The notes under the pieces are model-generated. The model had not been told where the DNA came from. It saw nothing but the letters and a program-made list of their open reading frames with translations, and did no database searches. A stretch of DNA of 26,287 nt, from positions 1 to 26,287 of IMG/VR virus record IMGVR_UViG_3300003322_001570; one strand, written 5' to 3'. Made by a program: the position numbers and the translations under genes. Each line of letters opens with the position of its first letter. Position 1 is the first letter of the stretch. Below, in pieces: positions 14,191 to 21,458 of the stretch. This DNA comes from a virus.

Positions 14191-15839
14191 TGGTGGACGC
14201 AGGAGGCTGGGGCACGGTCACCGTGGGGCGTATCGCCCTGCGGGAGACCTTCAAGGTCTCGGAGACCGGAGGGGACGGCCGCAAGGTCTCCCTGTCCGGT
14301 CAGGAGTCCATGCCCCCGCTGACCCGCCAGCAGCTCGTCGACCGTCATGACGACCTGCTGGCCCTGGAGGGCTGTGTCATCCCCGTGACCTTCGAGGACA
14401 AGCCCGAGCGCAACGGCTTCTACCTGGTGACCGGGGTCTCGGCGGACCTGTCCGAGTACCGGTCCGAGATGCTCCTGTGCGACTGGAAGCTGGACCTCCA
14501 GAAGGCCGGGTCCGGCAACGAGACGGACCTCCAGTCCCGCCTGACCGGAGCGGTGCGGGTCAACGACTTCTCCCTGACCGGAGAGCGCTGGCACGCGCCC
14601 TCGATCGGCCACTACGGGTACTACACGGGATCGTCAAGCCCCACGTCGATGACCCGTACGGGCGAAGATGGCACAATCACTGTGTATCGATCTGTGCCAT
14701 CTGGTGTGTCCCCGCGCTGGGGGTGCGACCCGACGGCCTACATGCAGGGCCGGGTCCGGATGATCTCTTCGAACTCCCGTGAGGTGACCGGGACCGACCG
14801 GCTCCTGTCCCCCACCGGCTGGACCCTGAGCAACGGCCTGGTGAGCGTCCAGCCCGGCACCGGAGCGGCCCTCAACATCCGGGCGTACACCGCAGGCTCC
14901 TGGCGCTCGAAGCAGTGGGCCATCAGCGCGGGCACGACCATCACGAGCTGGGACAGCGTCTCGCTGCTCCACAACGAGCCCGAGCACGTCCTGATCCGCC
15001 TCGTGAAGTCCACCGCTCCCGGCCGCGTCACCCTGGACCTCGGCATCCGCCGGGGATCGCGGATCGTCGAGGGCTACCTGAAGACCGGCTCCTCCGTGAC
15101 CGCCTCGGTCTTCCTGCTGACCCCGGAGAACTACACGGCCCCCGCCTCCGCCGGGTACGTCACGGCCTCCGGAGACGACGCCGACGGCAACCAGTTCGTG
15201 ATCGGGTCCGCGAGGAACTTCACCGCCCACGCCTCGGGCGGCATCACCAAGACGGCCACCACCACGCTGGACTTCTTCGCCGGAGTGGTCAACGGCGGCA
15301 CCAACGGCAACGTGGTGGACGGGACCTTCGAGACCGGGGTGACCGGCTGGACGGCCACCAACGCCACCTTCGTGCAGTCCAACGAGCAGGCCCACCGGGG
15401 CACCTACTCGGGCAAGCTCACGGTGACCGGCTCCCCGTCCCAGGCGTACGTGCGGCCGACGTCCTCCAACCACGTCCCGGTGATCGGCGGCCAGCAGTAC
15501 CGGCTGACCTTCTGGACCTACCTGCCGGTCGCCTACTCCTCGGTGAGCACGGGCATCGACTGGCAGGACTCCTCCAGCGTCTACATCTCGACCAGCTCGA
15601 ACGCGACCGCTGCGGCCTCCGGTCAGTGGATCTTCCGGGACTACACGGCCACGGCCCCCGCCAACGCGGCATACGCCGTGTACGGACCGACGCTGGGGGC
15701 CAGCCCGCCCACCAGCACCGTGCTGTACGTGGACGACGTGATGTTTCGTCCTGCCCTGGCCTCCGGAGACGCCGCGACCGACCTGCGCAACCAGTACATC
15801 GCCTCGCTCCCCGAGGCCGTCTATCCGGTCCGGAGGTAG
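14190..15839 (+). CDS. Minor tail protein with carbohydrate-binding-like domain (distal-tail type)
   Basis: 549 aa, starting by TGATG overlap with the tape measure stop. Residues 1-110 (WGTVTVGRIALRETFKVSETG, then PLTRQQLVDRHDDLLALEG) resemble the N-terminal part of distal tail proteins that follow tape measures. A middle beta-rich region (120-350) is likely lectin-like. Residues about 372-530 read VVDGTFETGVTGWTATNATF, then HRGTYSGKLTV and later VLYVDDVMFRPA, the typical start and end of a CBM4/9-like carbohydrate-binding jelly roll. It probably sits at the tail tip and binds cell-wall glycans. The exact homologue was not identified. Confidence 0.82.
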   Translation: MVDAGGWGTVTVGRIALRETFKVSETGGDGRKVSLSGQESMPPLTRQQLVDRHDDLLALEGCVIPVTFEDKPERNGFYLVTGVSADLSEYRSEMLLCDWKLDLQKAGSGNETDLQSRLTGAVRVNDFSLTGERWHAPSIGHYGYYTGSSSPTSMTRTGEDGTITVYRSVPSGVSPRWGCDPTAYMQGRVRMISSNSREVTGTDRLLSPTGWTLSNGLVSVQPGTGAALNIRAYTAGSWRSKQWAISAGTTITSWDSVSLLHNEPEHVLIRLVKSTAPGRVTLDLGIRRGSRIVEGYLKTGSSVTASVFLLTPENYTAPASAGYVTASGDDADGNQFVIGSARNFTAHASGGITKTATTTLDFFAGVVNGGTNGNVVDGTFETGVTGWTATNATFVQSNEQAHRGTYSGKLTVTGSPSQAYVRPTSSNHVPVIGGQQYRLTFWTYLPVAYSSVSTGIDWQDSSSVYISTSSNATAAASGQWIFRDYTATAPANAAYAVYGPTLGASPPTSTVLYVDDVMFRPALASGDAATDLRNQYIASLPEAVYPVRR

Positions 15840-15843
15840 CCCC

Positions 15844-18684
15844 ATGGCTGTGAAGGAAGTGCTCCAGGCCCTCGGCTCGTGGGATCTGAACCTGACCGAG
15901 GACATCCCGCGCGACCTGCTGGACGTGCTGGACTTCTTCGGGCACATCGCGATCGTCCCGGGCCGCCTGGACCCCGTGCAGTACGGGGACAACCTGCTCA
16001 CCTCGGCCCGGTACGTCGGTGTGCTGCGGGAGAGGGACCTCGGGGACCAGTACAAGCTCTCCGGTGTCTCCATGGCCCTGTGGCTCGGCGACGAGGACGG
16101 CAAGGGGGCCGTTTACGAGGCTCCCGTGGAGCTGACGGCCCAGACCTTCGCCAACTCCGTCCGAGCGCTCCTGCCGTCCTCTGGGGCCGTTACGGAGGGC
16201 ACTCTGTCCTCGGTGCCCGGCACGTACACGGGTCGACACCAGTTCCAGGACCCCCGGACGGCCATCACGTACGTCTGCGGGGTCTTCACCACCGACGAGA
16301 CCAACCCGGTCGAGTGGAAGGTCAACGGGAACGGCACTCTGGACGCCGGGCCCATCTCGTCCCTGTACGTCACCAGCCCGCAGTGCGTGATCTCCTCCGT
16401 GGCCGCCGGGTACGACATGGACCTCACGGCCATGGGCGGCTCCTTCGGGTACCAGAAGGACACCGAGGACTTCACCACCCGCGTGGTCCTGCTGGCCGAA
16501 GGAGAGGGCGACCAGATCGCCACGGGCTCGGCGGACATCAGCGGCGGCCTGAACCCGTACAAGGACATCCACGGCAACGCGGTGAAGCTGACCCGGCTGG
16601 TCTCCGAGTCGGACACCTCCACGGGCAACGCGGACACCAGGGCCCAGCTCCAGCTCAACCGCTTCACGAGCCCACGCGACGCCCTGACGCTGGCCGCCTC
16701 GGATTACGACATCAAGGGCTCGTTCCAGGTCGGTGACTACGTGTGGGTCTACGACCCGGACTCCGGCCTGTACGACACCTCGCAGGAGATCACCTTCCGG
16801 GGCCAGCGGATCAACCCGATCAAGATCCGGGTCTCCGAGACCCAGTGGCCGATCACCGACGGGCACACGGTGGCGTATCGGGACCGCACTGGCACCTGGT
16901 ACGACCTCACGGACTACGTCCAGTTCGAGGCCGATGGCAACACCTCGATCACTGTGGGAGGCATCTCCCGGACCCTGACGTCCTCCGGCACCGAGCCGGT
17001 GGGCTCCCGGCCCAACGCCGACTCCACGGTCCCGGGCGTCCCGACCCTGATCGAGCCCTTCCTGGGCACCGCGTACCTGGACGGCCGGGGCTTCACCCGG
17101 GCACGGGTCATCCTGAGCTGGAGCGCTCCGCTCAACACGGACGGCTCCACGATCATCGACGGTGATCACTACGAGATCCGGTACGCCGTCGACACCGACA
17201 TGGTCTACCCGGCGACCTGGGCCGCCGTGTCCCAGGTGCGCTGGACCGACCTCCAGATCTGGGCCCAGCCCTTCGCGGCTCCGACCAGCCAGTGGCAGAC
17301 GATGGTGGTGGCCTGGGACCAGACCTCGGCCCAGCTCCAGGACCTGTCCCCGGGCATCGGGTACGACGTCCAGATCCGCGCAGTGGACTCGACGGGCAAC
17401 AAGGGCGCCTGGAGCGGCACCACGACCTTCGTGGCCACCGAGGACAACATCGCCCCGTCCGTGCCCGCAGCGCCCACCGTGGCGGCCTCCAGGATCGCCC
17501 TCCAGGTCACCCACACCCTGGGCAAGGCGTCCGGCGGCACCTTCAACCTGGAGAGCGACCTACACCATCTGGAGATCCACGCTGCTCCGTCTTCGGACTT
17601 CACCCCGAACGCGGACACCCTGCTGGGCAAGCTGAACGCCTCGGCGGGCATGATCCAGGCCCAGATCCCTGCTGTGGGCACCTACCCGACCGACCAGACC
17701 GTGGCGATGTACGTCCGGGTCATCGCGGTGGACATCGCGGGCAACCGGTCGGGCCCGTCCCCGGCCGCCAGTGCCACGGCCCAGCTCATCGACAACGCCC
17801 ACATCTCGGACCTGACGGTGTCCAAGGTCACGGCGGGCTCGATCCTCTCGGACTGGATCGTGGCGGCCCGGATCAAGACCTCGGACACCGGGGCCAGGAC
17901 GGAGATGTCCTCCTCCGGATTCGAGGCGTACAACACCGCCGGGACCCGGACCTTCTTCGCCGACGCCTCCTCGGGCGACGTGACGATCATCGGTCAGCTC
18001 AAGTCCGGCACCAGCGGCCGTCGCCTGGAGATCAACCCGACCGCCACGTTCCTGCCGGAGCTGAGGTTCTTCGCGAACAACGGCACGGACTACGGATACA
18101 TCAACGGTGTGTCCTCGGGCTCCGATGTGAACCTGGGCCTGAACTCCAGCGAGTACGACCCCGGTACCGGTGTCCTGTCCATCTCGCGTACGTACCTGAC
18201 GTCGGCCGGAGGATCGCTGGCCGTCATCCGGTCCGACACCCAGGCCAATTACGGCGGATACGTCACCACCGCCCACGGAGGCTTTTACGCCGGGTACAAC
18301 ACGGCGAGCACCGACGGCGGGCAGATCTACGCCGACTTCAATTACGGGAAGTTCGGCTGGAAGTTCTCCGACTCCAATGAGCAGTACATGCAGTTCGAGA
18401 GCGGCCGTACCCGTCACGTCGGCAAGTGGGCGAACTACGTGTCGGTCGCATCCAACGAGGGTCTGTTCACCGGCAGCGTCAACATGGCCTCCGCAGTGAG
18501 CGGCCTGACCATCTCCTGGGGGCCCACCACCGACAGCCCGCTGTACCCGGTGGCCATGCTCCGGGACAGCCCGGCGAACTACGTGTACATGAGCAGCACG
18601 CCGTCCACCACGAGTGCCGCTCTGGTCTTCGCCACAGCGACCTCTGGGGCTTCCGCCGTCCAATTCTGGTGCTGGAGGATGTGA
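15844..18684 (+). CDS. Large minor tail protein with fibronectin type III domains (tail tip hub/fibre)
   Basis: 946 aa. Residues 1-380 form a baseplate-like part (LNLTEDIPRDLLDVLDFFGH and DYDIKGSFQVGDYVWVYDPDSGLYD). Residues about 396-540 look like a fibronectin type III domain (PGVPTLIEPFLG, LSWSAPLNTDGSTI, LSPGIGYDVQIRAVDSTGNKGAWS); a second related domain covers about 541-645. Then comes a fibre stalk (ISDLTVSKVTAGSI, IKTSDTGARTEMSSSGFEAYN) found in many actinophage tail tips. The C-terminal 250 residues are Gly/Ser/Tyr-rich beta and probably contact the host receptor. It ends four bases before the next gene's ATG region. Probably the main host-range determinant together with the fibre at 19250. 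Confidence 0.85.
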   Translation: MAVKEVLQALGSWDLNLTEDIPRDLLDVLDFFGHIAIVPGRLDPVQYGDNLLTSARYVGVLRERDLGDQYKLSGVSMALWLGDEDGKGAVYEAPVELTAQTFANSVRALLPSSGAVTEGTLSSVPGTYTGRHQFQDPRTAITYVCGVFTTDETNPVEWKVNGNGTLDAGPISSLYVTSPQCVISSVAAGYDMDLTAMGGSFGYQKDTEDFTTRVVLLAEGEGDQIATGSADISGGLNPYKDIHGNAVKLTRLVSESDTSTGNADTRAQLQLNRFTSPRDALTLAASDYDIKGSFQVGDYVWVYDPDSGLYDTSQEITFRGQRINPIKIRVSETQWPITDGHTVAYRDRTGTWYDLTDYVQFEADGNTSITVGGISRTLTSSGTEPVGSRPNADSTVPGVPTLIEPFLGTAYLDGRGFTRARVILSWSAPLNTDGSTIIDGDHYEIRYAVDTDMVYPATWAAVSQVRWTDLQIWAQPFAAPTSQWQTMVVAWDQTSAQLQDLSPGIGYDVQIRAVDSTGNKGAWSGTTTFVATEDNIAPSVPAAPTVAASRIALQVTHTLGKASGGTFNLESDLHHLEIHAAPSSDFTPNADTLLGKLNASAGMIQAQIPAVGTYPTDQTVAMYVRVIAVDIAGNRSGPSPAASATAQLIDNAHISDLTVSKVTAGSILSDWIVAARIKTSDTGARTEMSSSGFEAYNTAGTRTFFADASSGDVTIIGQLKSGTSGRRLEINPTATFLPELRFFANNGTDYGYINGVSSGSDVNLGLNSSEYDPGTGVLSISRTYLTSAGGSLAVIRSDTQANYGGYVTTAHGGFYAGYNTASTDGGQIYADFNYGKFGWKFSDSNEQYMQFESGRTRHVGKWANYVSVASNEGLFTGSVNMASAVSGLTISWGPTTDSPLYPVAMLRDSPANYVYMSSTPSTTSAALVFATATSGASAVQFWCWRM

Positions 18685-18686
18685 TC

Positions 18687-19253
18687 ATGCCGGAAGAGCA
18701 CACGATTCTCGATGTGATGGCCGGGGAGATCAGCCCCGGAGTTCAGGGATTCCTCTTCATCACGCAGCTTCCTGACGGCCGGAAATGGCAGCACGCGGTG
18801 GCAGCGGAATGCCTGGAATGGCGGGCGGCCGAATACGGGCTGACCGACCCCGAGGAGATTCTGGACGTCGTCCTACACGAGCCGTTCCAGGAGCCCGACC
18901 CCTCGGTGGTCTCCGTGCTGCCCCCGTCCGTCAGGGACCCCTCCAGGACGGCCGTGAAGGCGGTCAGGACGACCTCGGACCGGCACGGACCGAAGATGCG
19001 GTACGCCGAGTCCACCAAGGCCGCCAGAGACGCTCACAGGGCCCGCATCAAGGCCGTGAAGAAGGAGCGCACGCGCCTGGTGGACCCGGACGGTCTCCTG
19101 GCGCACGTGCACCGCGATCACGGCATGGACCCCGAGCGCATCCGGGCGAAGGCCCGGGAGGTCGACGTGGCCCGCTGGACGAACCTCTACGGGGGGCTTC
19201 CGGTCTCCTCGAACCCCCTGCTGGACGAGATCCAGAAGAAGGAGCAGCGATGA
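18687..19253 (+). CDS. Hypothetical 188-aa protein of the tail region
   Basis: The ATG at 18687 follows GGAGG by 8 bases. Residues 1-60 (EEHTILDVMAGEISPGVQGF, then LFITQLPDGRKWQHAVAAECLEWRAAEYGL) look globular. The rest is basic and helical, with KAARDAHRARIKAVKKERTRLVDPDGLLAHVHRDHGMDPERI and a C-terminal DVARWTNLYGGLPVSSNPLLDEI. No known domain was recognised. It lies between the large tail protein and the tail fibre and overlaps the latter by four bases (ATGA), so a tail assembly or fibre-chaperone role is possible. Confidence 0.8.
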   Translation: MPEEHTILDVMAGEISPGVQGFLFITQLPDGRKWQHAVAAECLEWRAAEYGLTDPEEILDVVLHEPFQEPDPSVVSVLPPSVRDPSRTAVKAVRTTSDRHGPKMRYAESTKAARDAHRARIKAVKKERTRLVDPDGLLAHVHRDHGMDPERIRAKAREVDVARWTNLYGGLPVSSNPLLDEIQKKEQR

Positions 19254-20041
19254 GCACCACCACGACCCGGCTGGGCCTGTACAAGACGGCCTCGGACGGC
19301 AGCGAGAACGTCAACGTCGTCACCGACCTGCTCAACAACTGGGACTCGATCGACCTGAACTTCGGGTTCCGCAGCGTCACGTCCTCCACCCGGCCGTCGA
19401 GCCCCTTCACGGGCCAGATCATCCGGGAGTCGGACACCAGCCGGACGCTGCTGTGGAACGGCTCGTCCTGGATCGACATCGTCAACACCCAGGGGGCGTC
19501 TACCTCCACGGTCACGGTCACCACCAGCGGTGCCACGGCCGGAGCGTTCTCGGTCACGGCGGACGGCACGGCCTCGGCCGGTGTGGTCACGATCGTCACC
19601 AGCTCCACGGCCAAGCGGGCCTTCGACTACCGGGTGACCGGTGATGCGGTCAGCCGGGTACGCCTGGACGCCTCTTCGACCTCCGGCACCATCACCCTCG
19701 GCGACGGCACCACGGCGGACGTCAACCTCTACCGCTCGGCCGCGAACACCCTCGCCACAGACGATGACCTGGCCATCAACGCGGCGGGCAAGGGCCTGAA
19801 GGTCAAGGAGGGCTCCAACGCCAAGATGGGCGTCACCTCGGCCATGACGGCGGGCTCCATCACGGTGTCCACGACCGCTGTGACGGCCAGCTCCAGGATC
19901 TTCCTGACCGCCCAGACCACCGGTGGCACCCCGGGAGCGCTCCGGGTCAGCGCCCGTACGGCCGGTACCAGCTTCACGATCACGTCCACCAGCGGCACCG
20001 ACACGTCCACGGTCGCCTGGATGATCGTCGAGCCTGCATAG
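19250..20041 (+). CDS. Tail fibre protein
   Basis: 263 aa, start overlapping the previous stop (ATGA) behind AAGGAG. The N-terminal 70 residues (TRLGLYKTASDGSENVNVVTDLLNNWDSIDLNFGFR, then FTGQIIRESDTSRTLLWNGSSWIDI) are of the type that opens many Streptomyces phage fibres. The rest is Thr/Ser/Ala-rich and beta (VTVTTSGATAGAFSVTADG, and ISTTAVTASSRIFLTAQTTGGTPGALRVSARTAGTSFTI), ending VAWMIVEPA. The last 70 residues resemble a fibre-tip beta-sandwich. It is the last obvious structural gene before the small membrane and coiled-coil genes. Confidence 0.82.
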   Translation: MSTTTTRLGLYKTASDGSENVNVVTDLLNNWDSIDLNFGFRSVTSSTRPSSPFTGQIIRESDTSRTLLWNGSSWIDIVNTQGASTSTVTVTTSGATAGAFSVTADGTASAGVVTIVTSSTAKRAFDYRVTGDAVSRVRLDASSTSGTITLGDGTTADVNLYRSAANTLATDDDLAINAAGKGLKVKEGSNAKMGVTSAMTAGSITVSTTAVTASSRIFLTAQTTGGTPGALRVSARTAGTSFTITSTSGTDTSTVAWMIVEPA

Positions 20042-20069
20042 CGCCGGGGACGAAGCCCTGAGATCATCC

Positions 20070-20085
20070 AATGAGAGTCATCAGA
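20070..20085 (+). promoter_or_regulatory. Operator-like AATGAGAGTCATCAGA before the small gene at 20100
   Basis: The core ATGA-GAG-TCAT is an inverted repeat. It matches 15 of 16 bases of the site at 24342-24357, which lies beside a ribbon-helix-helix gene. Here it lies immediately upstream of AAGGAG (20088-20093) in the only real gap of the late operon's distal end (20042-20099), so it could control the next three genes. Confidence 0.5.
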
Positions 20086-20099
20086 CCAAGGAGAGCGCC

Positions 20100-20327
20100 G
20101 TGAACATGGACGCCGAGACCGTCATCAACTCGCTCCAGGCCCGTGTGGCCAAGCAGGCCGTCGAGATCACGATGCTCGACATCGCCGTGGAGCACCTGGA
20201 GAAGCAGGTCGAGGAGCTGCGGGCCGAGAAGCAGAAGCTCCTGGGCGAGCTGGAGCGGGCCCTGAACCTCCCGGCCGTCTCCGAACCCCTCTCCGACGGC
20301 GAGTCCTCGACCGCCGACATCGGCTGA
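20100..20327 (+). CDS. Small coiled-coil protein
   Basis: 75 aa. The GTG at 20100 stands 6 bases after AAGGAG; the ATG two codons later has poorer spacing. Residues about 10-60 form a strongly charged helix with heptad character (INSLQARVAKQAVEITMLDIAVEHLEKQVEELRAEKQKLLGELERAL), followed by a short disordered acidic tail. No membrane segment. It precedes the single-pass membrane protein at 20357 and may associate with it. Function unknown; a lysis accessory or structural coiled coil are both possible. Confidence 0.75.
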   Translation: MNMDAETVINSLQARVAKQAVEITMLDIAVEHLEKQVEELRAEKQKLLGELERALNLPAVSEPLSDGESSTADIG

Positions 20328-20356
20328 CCACCCGACATTCCTGGAAGGGGGCCACG

Positions 20357-20677
20357 GTGCCCGAGGAGCTGGTGAAGCAGATCATGACCTGGGGTCCACC
20401 CGGGGTCTTCCTGCTGCTGATCCTGCTCGGCGTCCTGGTCCCCCGGAGGGAGCTGACCAAGACCGAGCAGGAGGCCGAGAGATGGCGTTCGATGTACGAG
20501 CAGGAGTCCCAGGCGCATGGCCTGACTCAACAGGCGCTGTCGCGGGAACGCGAACGTATGGACGCCGCCTTGGAGTCGTCCAGGACCACGGCCATGATGC
20601 TTCAGTACCTCGGGCACCAGCCGATGATCCTTCCGAACTCGGTGGCGCCATCACCGAGCGGAGGCGGGTCTCCCTGA
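20357..20677 (+). CDS. Single-pass membrane protein, candidate holin or lysis accessory
   Basis: 106 aa with GTG start after GGAAGGGGG. Residues about 13-29 (GPPGVFLLLILLGVLVP) are one clear membrane segment, followed by RRELTKTEQEAERWRSMYEQESQAHGLTQQALSRERERM, a long charged helix that should lie in the cytoplasm, then a Ser/Pro/Gly-rich end. Small one-segment proteins after the tail genes often act as holins in actinophages. A charged coiled-coil extension would also suit an inner-membrane spanin-like or scaffolding role. No endolysin is adjacent, so the lysis assignment is tentative. Confidence 0.7.
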   Translation: MPEELVKQIMTWGPPGVFLLLILLGVLVPRRELTKTEQEAERWRSMYEQESQAHGLTQQALSRERERMDAALESSRTTAMMLQYLGHQPMILPNSVAPSPSGGGSP

Positions 20678-20883
20678 TGTGGCTGAAGCGGCAGCGGACG
20701 ACGGAGAAGGAACTGTCGGCAGCGGAGCGCAGTGTGGTCGCCTCCCTGGCCAGAGCCCAGGCCGAGCTGACCATCTCCACCCAGCGCCTGAAGGAGTCCG
20801 AGAGGGTCGCCCAGACCCTCAGGGCCCACAACGAGGCGAACCACTACGGAGACCTCCTGGACGGCATATCGCCGCAGGAATGA
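20677..20883 (+). CDS. Small helical protein (possibly of the DUF7620 type)
   Basis: 68 aa, starting by TGATG overlap with the membrane gene. The product starts MWLKRQRTTEKELSAAERSVVASLARAQ and contains a long helix ending RVAQTLRAHNEANHYGDLLDGI. The pattern of a basic Trp-containing start, a helix and an R-x-x-N-H-(Y/F) segment before a short C-terminus recalls small proteins (remembered as DUF7620) found after holins in actinophages; this was not checked. It is the last gene of the late operon and is followed 3 bases later by a strong terminator. Confidence 0.75.
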   Translation: MWLKRQRTTEKELSAAERSVVASLARAQAELTISTQRLKESERVAQTLRAHNEANHYGDLLDGISPQE

Positions 20884-20885
20884 GC

Positions 20886-20924
20886 CGAGGGCACCCCCGC
20901 TTCCGACCTGCGGGGGTGCCCTCG
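20886..20924. terminator. Strong terminator at the end of the late operon, probably bidirectional
   Basis: A perfect 15-bp stem (CGAGGGCACCCCCGC at 20886-20900, GCGGGGGTGCCCTCG at 20910-20924) with a 9-nt loop is followed by TCCTTTC. It separates the rightward late operon from the leftward genes ending at 20970. The GCACCCCCG core matches the hairpin at 209-239. Confidence 0.88.
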
Positions 20925-20944
20925 TCCTTTCAGGCGCTCCGGGT

Positions 20945-20967
20945 ACTGCCGGAACAGGACCGGCAGT
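20945..20967 (-). terminator. Secondary hairpin behind the leftward operon
   Basis: ACTGCCGG (20945-20952) and CCGGCAGT (20960-20967) form a perfect 8-bp stem with a 7-nt loop, beginning 2 bases beyond the stop of the leftward 162-aa gene. There is no clear T-tract in leftward reading, so it may stabilise the mRNA end or work together with the adjacent large hairpin. Confidence 0.45.
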
Positions 20968-20969
20968 GA

Positions 20970-21458
20970 TCAGTCCCGTCCCGGCAGCAGGGTACGGACA
21001 GCGTCCGCCACCGCCCGTACGTCTACCGCCTTCGAGACGGGTGAATCCTGCCGGGACTCGATGTGGTGCAGGGTCTGGGCGTCGATGTCCCAGACGAAGA
21101 CCAGGCGCTCCTCGTGGGGCAGCAGGATCTCCAGGTAGTACCCGTCGTGGATCTCGTGGCCCTCGGGCTCGATCCGGATGCGGGTCATCATGTCGAGCTG
21201 GAACAGGTCCCGTCCCGTGGCCTGGGAGACCTCCAGGAGCGCCTTGGAGAGGCTGTGGGCCTCCTCCGGTCCCCGAGGTGCCTCGTCGTCCTGGAAGGCG
21301 CTCACAGAGCCGCTGGCGGGCTTGGGCAGCGTGCTCAGGGTCTGGGACAGGTTGTCCGCCAGGTCGATGAAGGGCCGCACCAGGATCTCCATGTGCTCGG
21401 CCATCAGACGGGCCTGCTCGTACGCGTGCTCCAGGGTGGGGTCGGCGCTCTGGCTCAT
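20970..21458 (-). CDS. Hypothetical 162-aa protein coupled to the 424-aa winged-helix protein
   Basis: ATG at 21458 overlaps the upstream gene's stop (ATGA) and has AAGGAG 5 bases upstream, so the two are co-translated. Residues 1-45 are helical (TLEHAYEQARLMAEHMEILVRPFIDLADNLSQTL). A low-complexity linker (PKPASGSVSAFQDDEAPRGP) follows, then a mixed alpha/beta domain (EGHEIHDGYYLEILLPHEERLVFVWDIDAQTLHHIES) and a final helix (DVRAVADAVRTLLPG). No known family recognised. As the partner of a candidate initiator or regulator it might be a loader-like, partner or control protein; this is positional inference only. Confidence 0.75.
   Translation of the reverse strand: MSQSADPTLEHAYEQARLMAEHMEILVRPFIDLADNLSQTLSTLPKPASGSVSAFQDDEAPRGPEEAHSLSKALLEVSQATGRDLFQLDMMTRIRIEPEGHEIHDGYYLEILLPHEERLVFVWDIDAQTLHHIESRQDSPVSKAVDVRAVADAVRTLLPGRD

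Noticed and set aside
15418-17514. 698-aa minus-strand frame opposite the minor tail genes
   Set aside because: Antisense to two minor tail proteins with recognisable domains; low-complexity translation.
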